NCBI GenBank assembly: GCA_001515185.1
Contig: LQHI01000017.1
Span: 1-8,729, forward strand
Length of the DNA: 8,729 bases
Direction: 5' to 3'
Source: Hadesarchaea archaeon DG-33
Lineage (GTDB): Archaea > Hadarchaeota > Hadarchaeia > Hadarchaeales > Hadarchaeaceae
The notes under the pieces are model-generated. The model saw nothing but the letters and a program-made list of their open reading frames with translations, searched no databases and had not been told where the DNA came from. Positions 1-5,260 of this stretch are shown in pieces. The translations under genes and the position numbers were made by a program. The stretch's first letter is position 1. The number at the start of each line of letters is the position of its first letter.

Positions 1-734
1 CTTTGCACGAAGGTATCGGGATATTTTGAGAGTATCTCGAGAAAGCTCTGGACGGTCGTCGTATTCATGTTTCCAGTCCTCTCGTACAATTTTTTTACGA
101 GTGGATAACCGAACTCAAAAGTTATCTCCATGTCGGTGATCCATTCTCTGGATATGGTGTCCCACTTTGAGCTGATGTTCATTATCTCATAGAGCGAGAT
201 ACGCTTTTTCTTTATCCTATTCTTTGATGCCTCATTCTTTACATCGAGTTCATCCACTCCCTCAAGACCTGCCGGATCCGCAATCAAGATCGCATCGTAG
301 ACATTCAGCGCGTCCTCAGGAGTCGTGGATTTCAAGACATTTGAGAGGTTTGCCCTAAGCTTTTTCATTTCGATTTTACCCTCTTTGGCCAGCGTCATTC
401 CTGCCGCGGCCGCGAGCGGTATTAAGTGCCATTTCGTCGTATTTTCAATTGCGCTTTTTATTGCCCTTCCAACTCCAATATTCTCCGTTTTAATCTCTCC
501 CTTTCCAGCCCTGAATCCTTGCTTGGCCACATCGAGCATAACGGGACCTATTGCTATGGAACTCGCTATGAAATGCTCAAAAGTCGTTTCCTTGAGGTCC
601 GCAGTTCTGTGAACATTTCCCGGCTTTGGGTACCCGCTAGCTTCCAACGCGGACGCGAGTTGTGCAGCTCTTGCTATATCTTCGATATCCATCAAATTAC
701 CTACTCGCCCCTGCTTATTTTCTGCGTTACCCAT
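1..734 (-). CDS. CitG/MdcB-family protein (triphosphoribosyl-dephospho-CoA synthase superfamily), partial
   Basis: My translation of the minus strand from ATG at 734 gives 244 codons with no stop before the left edge, so the C-terminus is missing. The family signature is the N-terminal PKPGNVHR (about residues 36-43), matching the PKPG-[LN]-V-[DH]-R motif of CitG and MdcB. At residues 227-244 a TTVQSFLEILSKYPDTFV segment matches the family's FL-x-LL-x-x-x-PDT block. Bacterial CitG makes the 2'-(5''-triphosphoribosyl)-3'-dephospho-CoA precursor of the citrate lyase prosthetic group from ATP and dephospho-CoA. No citrate lyase or malonate decarboxylase subunit is visible here, so the archaeal substrate is unknown and I do not assign citG. 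The start is supported by an AGGT Shine-Dalgarno-like sequence six bases upstream; a second in-frame ATG lies at 692. The gene follows the small membrane protein by 27 bases and could be co-transcribed with it. GC looks lower than in the lysC and EF-2 genes. Confidence 0.84.
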   Translation of the reverse strand, partial: MGNAENKQGRVGNLMDIEDIARAAQLASALEASGYPKPGNVHRTADLKETTFEHFIASSIAIGPVMLDVAKQGFRAGKGEIKTENIGVGRAIKSAIENTTKWHLIPLAAAAGMTLAKEGKIEMKKLRANLSNVLKSTTPEDALNVYDAILIADPAGLEGVDELDVKNEASKNRIKKKRISLYEIMNISSKWDTISREWITDMEITFEFGYPLVKKLYERTGNMNTTTVQSFLEILSKYPDTFVQ

Positions 735-746
735 TTAACAACCTAA

Positions 747-760
747 TTCACACGTGTGAA
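747..760. promoter_or_regulatory. Perfect 14-bp palindrome TTCACACGTGTGAA between two minus-strand genes
   Basis: The sequence equals its own reverse complement over all 14 bases. It fills about half of the 27-base gap between the stop of the membrane-protein gene and the ATG of the CitG-family gene, with its near edge 12 bases upstream of that ATG. It could be a dimeric repressor operator, or in RNA a weak five-pair hairpin with an ACGT loop. There is no T-run on the minus strand after it, so a terminator is less likely. No regulator is known to me for this exact site. Confidence 0.4.
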
Positions 761-761
761 G

Positions 762-1169
762 TTAACCGCCAGATTTGGCCCGCTTTTTACTAACGAGTCT
801 TCCGAGCCCACGCTTTTGGAGCATCGCTTTGATCTCTCGCTCGGACGGTTGCGGAGGTAATGGGGGAGTTGGTGTTCGGACTAGCTTCATCCTGAACGCG
901 CCGATGATTTTGCTTGCAACGAACGAATACGCAAGCACCACCACGCAGAAGTAGAGCGGTTCAAGTGTGAGCGCCATGGATGTGACGATCGCGGGTCCGA
1001 CGATTGCGAGCCCGACCGCTAGGGCAATCATAATCGTTTTGACCTTTCGGCGGCGGTAAAGCACCATGAGCTTGCCCCCCAGACCCAAGAACAGCGCCTC
1101 CAGCCCAAAAGCCAAAGAACCGACGAGGAGAATTAAATAGAGGATTTCGATGGCACTCAAGCCGGTCAC
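762..1169 (-). CDS. Small membrane protein with three predicted helices and a basic tail, function unknown
   Basis: About 135 residues and not recognised as a named family. Hydrophobic segments lie at about residues 7-32, 45-68 and 72-92. The first two are separated by a strongly basic YRRRKVK loop, suggesting that loop faces the cytoplasm. After the last helix comes a proline-rich linker (TPTPPLPPQP), then a charged tail with PSEREIKAMLQKRGL and a KKRAKSGG end, which could be a short cytoplasmic amphipathic helix. There is no ATG at the front. The candidates are TTG at 1172, GTG at 1169 and TTG at 1160. I chose GTG 1169 because a TATA-like box on the same strand is centred about 28 bases upstream, fitting a leaderless mRNA. 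The 5' end overlaps the divergent endonuclease III gene if that gene starts at 1150. It ends 27 bases before the CitG-family gene. Confidence 0.62.
   Translation of the reverse strand: MTGLSAIEILYLILLVGSLAFGLEALFLGLGGKLMVLYRRRKVKTIMIALAVGLAIVGPAIVTSMALTLEPLYFCVVVLAYSFVASKIIGAFRMKLVRTPTPPLPPQPSEREIKAMLQKRGLGRLVSKKRAKSGG
1139..1144 (+). promoter_or_regulatory. Shine-Dalgarno-like AGAGGA supporting the nth start at 1150
   Basis: The purine run sits five bases before ATG 1150, normal spacing for ribosome binding. Directly upstream, TTAAATAG at 1133-1140 also resembles an archaeal TATA box, preceded by a purine-rich GAGGAGA that could act as a BRE. If that box is used, transcription would begin near 1160, downstream of this ATG, and the start would move to GTG 1186 or ATG 1216. 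The two readings exclude each other. Confidence 0.35.
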
Positions 1170-1869
1170 CAATCGAGCTAGGGCGGTGGACGATTTAAAA
1201 TGTAAGCGGCGCCGTATGGTGGCAATTTTGAATCGTTTGGGCGCTGAGTTCGAACTCTGGCGCCGTTACACCAATGACCCGTTTCTCCTATTGGTTGGGA
1301 CGGTACTCTCGCAGAACACTAACTGGCGCAACACCCGTGCGGCATATAACCGGCTCATCGCTAAGTTTCGGACGCCTGAACAGCTCGCGAGGTCGGAGAT
1401 ACGGGAGATCCAAAAGTTAATCAAACCTGCTGGCCTCTATCGGGTGAAATCTAAGCGCCTGAAGGAGCTAGCGCGCATAGTGCTTGAGCGATATCACGGG
1501 AACCTAAGCACCTTGCTTCGAAAACCTCCCGAGGAGGCGCGCCAAGAGTTGCTCTCTCTACCTGGCATTGGCTACAAGACCGCTGATGTGCTACTGGTCT
1601 TCGGGGCAGGGCGTGACGTGCTGCCGATTGACACCCACATTTTTAGGATCTCAAAACGTCTTGGTTTTGCTTCACCTAAGGCCAACTACGAAGAAGTCAG
1701 ATCCAAGCTTGAGGAACTCACACCTAGCGGCCGCCGCGGCGAGGCCCACGTGCTATTGATTCAACACGGCCGGCGTTATTGTTTCGCTCGCAACCCGCTT
1801 TGTGACGAGTGCCCAATTAACGACCTTTGCCCAATCGGAATTCGTCGTGCAAAGCATGCACAGCTTTAG
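1150..1869 (+). CDS. nth: Endonuclease III-family DNA glycosylase/AP lyase (HhH-GPD, 4Fe-4S)
   Basis: A 239-residue base-excision repair enzyme; the family removes oxidised pyrimidines and cleaves the resulting abasic site. The helix-hairpin-helix reads LPGIGYKTA (137-145) with the catalytic lysine at 143. The GPD loop PIDTHIFRI carries the catalytic aspartate at 161. The iron-sulfur loop has Cys211, 218, 221 and 227 with C-x6-C-x2-C-x5-C spacing, exactly the family pattern. The N-terminal LSQNTNWRN differs from bacterial LSAQATD but is of a type seen in archaeal relatives, so the preferred lesion could differ. The ATG at 1150 has an AGAGGA Shine-Dalgarno-like sequence five bases upstream. 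In-frame GTG 1186 and ATG 1216 are alternatives that would avoid overlap with the divergent membrane gene. The last 53 bases overlap the end of lysC, convergently, and encode Cys227 on this strand. Confidence 0.92.
   Translation: MALKPVTNRARAVDDLKCKRRRMVAILNRLGAEFELWRRYTNDPFLLLVGTVLSQNTNWRNTRAAYNRLIAKFRTPEQLARSEIREIQKLIKPAGLYRVKSKRLKELARIVLERYHGNLSTLLRKPPEEARQELLSLPGIGYKTADVLLVFGAGRDVLPIDTHIFRISKRLGFASPKANYEEVRSKLEELTPSGRRGEAHVLLIQHGRRYCFARNPLCDECPINDLCPIGIRRAKHAQL
1194..1202 (-). promoter_or_regulatory. TATA-like box for the small membrane-protein gene
   Basis: On the minus strand this reads ATTTTAAAT, an A/T island in otherwise GC-rich DNA. Its centre is about 28 bases upstream of GTG 1169 and 26 upstream of TTG 1172. 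This is the usual archaeal distance from TATA box to transcription start, so a leaderless transcript is suggested. The box lies inside the 5' coding part of the divergent nth gene. Confidence 0.35.
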
Positions 1870-3232
1870 CCGCGTCTCGCTCATTGATGGCGAACGAGAT
1901 GTTGAGCTCCGAGGATCCTTGGGCAATCATTAGAATGTTTACCTGGTTGCGTCCCATCGTATTGAAAACCCGCGCAGCGACTCCGAGCTTTCCCTTCATC
2001 CCAGCCCCAACCGTTGCGATGATGCTCGCATTTTGGTCGTAGGTGATGCTCCAGTCGATCTGACGTTTAGCGAATTCTGCACGTAAAGCGCGGAGGGCGG
2101 CATCTAGTTGCTTTTGGTCGACGGCGAAGCTGATGTTCGCCTGCGAGGAACTCTGGGAAATCATGAGCACTTTGATGTCCGCCTGTCCAAGTATGTCAAA
2201 CACGGTCGCAGCCACTCCCGGGGTACCTATCATCCCCGCGCCTCCCACGGTGATTAACGAGATGTGCTTGCTAGCGGTTATTGCTTTGACTATCTTCTCG
2301 GTTCGCTTAGGTTTACGGACGATCAACGTACCCTCATGCCCGGGTTTGAAGGCGTTGCGTACGCGTACCGGGATGTCTAGCTCCATCGCTGGTTTGATCA
2401 TCTGGGGGTGGAGCACCTTTGCCCCGAAGTAAGCAAGCTCCGTTGCCTCGAGGTAGGAGATAACCTCGATTACTCTGGCGTTCGGCTCCGCTTTCGGGTC
2501 GGCGGTCATGATTCCATCTACATCGGTCATGATCCATATCTCGTCAACGCCCAAGCTTGCACCGAGGATGGACGCCGTGTAATCCGAGCCGCCCCGACCG
2601 AGAGTCGTTATGACGCCATCTTCGGTACCAGCGATGAACCCAGTTACCACGGGAACTTCCCCGGCAGCAAGAATTTTGTTTAAGTGTTGTTGGACGAGTT
2701 TGCGAGTTTTCTTGAGAAGTGGCCGAGCCTCAGTGTATCTGTCGTCCGTGATAATTCCCGCTTCGAATCCCGTTAAGTGTTTAGAAGGCACACCCAATGA
2801 CTTGATGGCCCCTGCGAGGATAGGTGCAGAGAGACGCTCTCCGAAAGACAGCACGAGGTCTTGCGAGCGAGGTGAGAGCTCGCCCAGATAGGAGACGCCC
2901 GTGAGCACGCGTTGTAAATTGTCGAGCGTATCTCTGACCGTTCGTGTGGCCTGGTAGATAACTTCCTTATCAGCAATTGCGACCCTGCACGCTTCAAAAT
3001 GCTTGTTCGAGATGTGCTTCATGAACTCTGGGATCAGTTGCTTAGGGTTCGCGTGGGGTGCGACGAGTTTTCGCGCAATCGTCGCGAGTTCTTCGGTGAC
3101 GCCCGCCATGGCGGAGGTGACAACCACGAGCTTGTCACGCTTTTTGCATCGGTCAATAATTAACTCAGCTGCTTTACGAATGCTCCTGCCGTCTTTGACA
3201 GGCACACCACCAAACTTGACCACAAGTTTCAT
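1817..3232 (-). CDS. lysC: Aspartate kinase, monofunctional, with tandem C-terminal ACT domains
   Basis: Phosphorylates L-aspartate with ATP, the first step to lysine, threonine, methionine and diaminopimelate. From ATG 3232 the protein has 471 residues, normal for a monofunctional aspartokinase. The kinase domain runs from KFGG (residues 6-9) through SFGERLSAP (about 129-137) and GRGGSDYTA (212-220) to TDVDGIMTADP (about 236-246) and FGAKVLHPQM (269-278). Two ACT domains follow: ITVGGAGMIGTPGVAA (about 327-342) with NISFAV, and IATVGAGMKGKLGVAA (about 405-420) with NISFAI. They imply allosteric control by an end-product amino acid, which I cannot identify. An in-frame TTG at 3268 would add 12 residues but lies inside the upstream gene; ATG 3232 directly precedes the conserved KLVVKFGG and has its own ribosome-binding sequence. 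Oddity: the usual KFGG-[TS]-S is KFGGVP. It is second in an operon after the SWIM gene, and its 3' end overlaps nth by 53 bases. Confidence 0.95.
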   Translation of the reverse strand: MKLVVKFGGVPVKDGRSIRKAAELIIDRCKKRDKLVVVTSAMAGVTEELATIARKLVAPHANPKQLIPEFMKHISNKHFEACRVAIADKEVIYQATRTVRDTLDNLQRVLTGVSYLGELSPRSQDLVLSFGERLSAPILAGAIKSLGVPSKHLTGFEAGIITDDRYTEARPLLKKTRKLVQQHLNKILAAGEVPVVTGFIAGTEDGVITTLGRGGSDYTASILGASLGVDEIWIMTDVDGIMTADPKAEPNARVIEVISYLEATELAYFGAKVLHPQMIKPAMELDIPVRVRNAFKPGHEGTLIVRKPKRTEKIVKAITASKHISLITVGGAGMIGTPGVAATVFDILGQADIKVLMISQSSSQANISFAVDQKQLDAALRALRAEFAKRQIDWSITYDQNASIIATVGAGMKGKLGVAARVFNTMGRNQVNILMIAQGSSELNISFAINERDAAKAVHALHDEFRLGKGR

Positions 3233-3241
3233 TCCACCACC
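3233..3241 (-). promoter_or_regulatory. Shine-Dalgarno-like GGTGGTGGA before lysC
   Basis: Minus-strand GGTGGTGGA ends directly at the ATG. Its upstream GGTG matches the archaeal consensus GGAGGTGAT, leaving about five bases of spacing. It lies in the 13-base gap after the SWIM gene stop. This supports ATG 3232 over the upstream TTG, and translation as an internal operon gene. Confidence 0.45.
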
Positions 3242-3245
3242 GTGA

Positions 3246-3599
3246 CTAGCTTTTAGTTTCTGGTTCAATCAAATAATATGCGTTGAGAGCTTCGCAGATA
3301 TTTTTCGCAAGCGCGTGGTAACACATGTCGGCGTCAATCTTTTCGGTAGCTACGTTCATTACGTAATCACGACAAGTGCAGAAGGTGCGGACAACTTCAT
3401 ACTCGTCTGCTTTCCCTTGCACAAACCATCGCCTGCCCCGCTTTATAACGCAATGGCGCTTGATGGCCTCCAAGGCTCGCTTCCCCCGTCCACCGTAGGT
3501 ATCAATCATCGCTTGCTCGAGTTGCGGAGTCAACATCCCGCCCCGCTTAAGTTGCCCAAAAAGCTCATTCTTTCTGCGGAGGAAAGTTTCCGAGACCAC
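3246..3599 (-). CDS. Small SWIM zinc-finger protein
   Basis: A 117-residue protein whose C-terminal half has the SWIM zinc-binding pattern C-x-C...C-x-H: Cys74, Cys76, Cys93 and His95, in FCTCRDYV and DMCYHALAKN. SWIM domains bind zinc and mediate DNA or protein interactions. Small archaeal SWIM proteins are relatives of Sws1, a partner of RecA/Rad51 paralogs, but no such partner lies in this window, so a role in recombination is only a family-based possibility. The N-terminal part (about 8-60) is basic and probably helical, with LTPQLEQAMIDTYGGRG followed by a VIKRGRRWFV strand, and could be a small winged-helix-like module. The start is GTG 3599, with AGGG about eight bases upstream; ATG 3536 (residue 22) is an alternative. 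The gene ends 13 bases before lysC and probably leads that operon. Confidence 0.77.
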   Translation of the reverse strand: MVSETFLRRKNELFGQLKRGGMLTPQLEQAMIDTYGGRGKRALEAIKRHCVIKRGRRWFVQGKADEYEVVRTFCTCRDYVMNVATEKIDADMCYHALAKNICEALNAYYLIEPETKS

Positions 3600-3609
3600 C
3601 CATACATCC

Positions 3610-3619
3610 CTATTTCTAA
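3610..3619 (+). promoter_or_regulatory. Possible weak TATA-like box for ksgA
   Basis: CTATTTCTAA is centred about 26 bases before ATG 3641, the distance expected for leaderless transcription. The match to the archaeal TATA consensus is only moderate, and no good Shine-Dalgarno sequence precedes this ATG. The box lies in the leader of the divergent SWIM gene. Confidence 0.22.
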
Positions 3620-3632
3620 AGGCACGAGAGAG

Positions 3633-3641
3633 CTATAAAAA
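3633..3641 (-). promoter_or_regulatory. TATA-like box for the SWIM-lysC operon
   Basis: The minus strand reads TTTTTATAG. Transcription would start about 26 bases downstream, near 3610, giving a leader of about ten bases with AGGG before GTG 3599. The box touches the first base of the ksgA start codon, so the two divergent promoters are packed into about 42 bases. Confidence 0.4.
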
Positions 3642-4480
3642 TGGAGACAATGCTCGAGCAAACTTTAGCCCTATTGCGCAAGCACGGCATAAGGCTCAGC
3701 AAGCGGGCGGGGCAGCACCAAGTTGTAGATTCAACCCTTTTGAAGCAGATGGTTGATTACGCCGAACTCTCTCGCGATGATGTGGTGCTCGAGATAGGTG
3801 CTGGGATAGGAAATTTAACCCTTTTGCTCGCTGGGCGTGCCGGAAAAGTGATCGCGGTGGAGCGGGATAGAAAGCTCATAAAAGTCCTAGGGGAGCGGTT
3901 GAGGGGTCACTCAAACGTTGAGCGGTTGTGCGGGGACGCGTTGCGCATCGAGCTTCCCAAGTTTAACAAAGTCGTCGCGAACCTCCCCTACGGCATCTCC
4001 TCAGACATCACGTTCAAATTGCTCGAGCATGGTTTTGAGTTGGCCGTACTGATGTATCAAAGGGAGTTCGCCGAGCGGCTTGCGGCAAAGCCGGGGTCCG
4101 ACGATTACAGCCGCCTGACGGTGAATGCCTATTATCGAACAAGCGTAGAGTTGTTAGGGGAGGTGCTACCAAAGGCATTTTTCCCCCAACCGAAGGTCAC
4201 GTCGGCAATCGTCAGGCTCAGGCCGCGAGAGCCCCCATTCAAAGCCAAAAACGAGAAAGTTTTTTTCAATGTTATTCGAGCGCTCTTCCAGCATCGGCGC
4301 CAGCGGGTGCGGAACGCACTATACCATTCGTTCGGGGAGGTATTCCCTGGGATGAAGATACCGAAGGCGGAGAGGCGAGTGACGATAGATCAGAGGCTCC
4401 CTAAAGAACTTGCCGAAGCCCGCGTCATGGACCTCGCGCCGGAGAAATTTGGGGAAATAGCAGATTGTTTCGTCAGCTAA
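3641..4480 (+). CDS. ksgA: 16S rRNA (adenine-N6,N6)-dimethyltransferase, KsgA/Dim1 family
   Basis: Transfers four methyl groups from S-adenosylmethionine to two adjacent adenosines in the 3'-terminal hairpin (helix 45) of small-subunit rRNA, late in 30S assembly. The 279-residue length is typical of archaeal members. Rossmann motif I is LEIGAGIGNLT (50-60), the acidic ribose-binding position is AVERD (72-76), and GDA (98-100) precedes catalytic motif IV NLPYGISSDI (114-123). YQREFAERLAAKPGSDDYS (139-157) and the AFFPQPKVTSAIVRL block are diagnostic of KsgA/Dim1. A C-terminal helical domain follows with ALFQHRRQRVRNAL. The N-terminal GQHQVVD departs from the usual GQ[NH]FLVD. ATG 3641 is chosen; ATG 3650 is an in-frame alternative three codons later. 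The gene stands alone on the plus strand, divergent from SWIM-lysC and convergent with ccdA. Confidence 0.96.
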   Translation: METMLEQTLALLRKHGIRLSKRAGQHQVVDSTLLKQMVDYAELSRDDVVLEIGAGIGNLTLLLAGRAGKVIAVERDRKLIKVLGERLRGHSNVERLCGDALRIELPKFNKVVANLPYGISSDITFKLLEHGFELAVLMYQREFAERLAAKPGSDDYSRLTVNAYYRTSVELLGEVLPKAFFPQPKVTSAIVRLRPREPPFKAKNEKVFFNVIRALFQHRRQRVRNALYHSFGEVFPGMKIPKAERRVTIDQRLPKELAEARVMDLAPEKFGEIADCFVS

Positions 4481-4500
4481 CTTTACTTTCGTTGTCTCTT
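4481..4500 (+). terminator. Pyrimidine-rich tract after ksgA, possible archaeal terminator
   Basis: Directly after the stop, the plus strand is T-rich with short T runs (CTTTACTTTC, then TTGTCTCTT). Archaeal RNA polymerase can terminate at such tracts without a hairpin. The rest of the 92-base gap to ccdA holds no gene that I can see, only weak scattered inverted repeats. Confidence 0.25.
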
Positions 4501-4572
4501 GCGTTCGCTAAGAAAATGCAGTGAAAAGTAACAAGCAAGATAAACATCTGCAACGATTAAAATTGGCGTCCA

Positions 4573-5253
4573 TCAAACAAAAGTTGTATACCAAAAGTAG
4601 ATCATATACGCCCCCGCGGCGATCAGTATAATTGCGGACGCCTTCTTTATATGGGGCAGTGCCGATCGGAAATATCTGAGTAGCAGTCCCTTAGAAAGCG
4701 CCACAGCCACAGCCACCGTAATCATCATCGCTCCCATACCAAGGGAATAAATGATGAAAATTAGAAGACCAGAAGCGAATCCTCCAGTTGTCAGCGCCGA
4801 AAGAACGATCATGAGAAAAAGGGGGAGCACGCAGGCTACAGCTGCGAATGCGTAGGCAATGCCAAAAAAGTAAAAGGATAGATGAGCTGTTTTTTGGGGC
4901 GCTTTTAGAGATGGTAGCGAGGGCAGTGAGATATTCATCAACCAGAGTAGACCCAAAGCCATGAGAACAATCCCAACCGCCACCGACAGCCAGGGAAAGT
5001 ATGGCCTAATTCCTGCTCCGATCCATGATACCAATGCACCGACGATGAGAAATACGGATAAAAATCCTAACGTTGCAGCAGTCCCGAAACCTGCGCCCTC
5101 TAGACCTCTCCTCAAAGTCGATTTTGTTTTCTCACTCTTGCCGCCTCTACCAAGGTAGTAGGAAACATAAGCCGGCAGCATTGCATAAGAACACGGATTG
5201 AAAAATGCAGCTACACCCGCGCCAAAAGCCAATCCAGCAAGAACAGTGTCCAC
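4573..5253 (-). CDS. ccdA: CcdA/DsbD-like membrane thiol-disulfide transporter
   Basis: A six-helix membrane protein that moves reducing equivalents from cytoplasmic thioredoxin across the membrane to extracytoplasmic thioredoxin-like proteins. Length is 226 residues from GTG 5253, normal for short CcdA. The two functional cysteines are in NPCSYAMLP (Cys21) in helix 1 and AVACVLPLF (Cys141) in helix 4, the expected positions. Hydrophobic segments lie at about 4-30, 55-79, 86-108, 126-154, 158-188 and 204-223. A basic loop GRGGKSEKTKSTLRRG follows helix 1. TTG 5256 would add one codon; GTG 5253 is preferred because a GTGAT ribosome-binding sequence ends six bases upstream, overlapping the tlpA stop. 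The gene starts seven bases after tlpA ends, so the two are almost certainly co-transcribed. GC is intermediate between tlpA and the housekeeping genes. Confidence 0.94.
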   Translation of the reverse strand: MDTVLAGLAFGAGVAAFFNPCSYAMLPAYVSYYLGRGGKSEKTKSTLRRGLEGAGFGTAATLGFLSVFLIVGALVSWIGAGIRPYFPWLSVAVGIVLMALGLLWLMNISLPSLPSLKAPQKTAHLSFYFFGIAYAFAAVACVLPLFLMIVLSALTTGGFASGLLIFIIYSLGMGAMMITVAVAVALSKGLLLRYFRSALPHIKKASAIILIAAGAYMIYFWYTTFV

Positions 5254-5260
5254 CAATTAA

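Noticed and set aside
325..746. Two overlapping plus-strand open frames in the leftmost region
   Set aside because: The minus strand there carries a continuous 244-codon frame with CitG-family motifs, which explains the region better.
3233..3268. TTG 3268 as the lysC start
   Set aside because: It adds 12 non-conserved residues, overlaps the SWIM gene and lacks a ribosome-binding sequence, whereas ATG 3232 directly precedes the conserved kinase motif.
4490..4556. Scattered inverted repeats (CGTTG and TGCAG against CTGCAACG) between ksgA and ccdA
   Set aside because: The left arm is split by about 20 bases, the stems are five pairs and no T-run follows, so I do not call a structured RNA or terminator hairpin.
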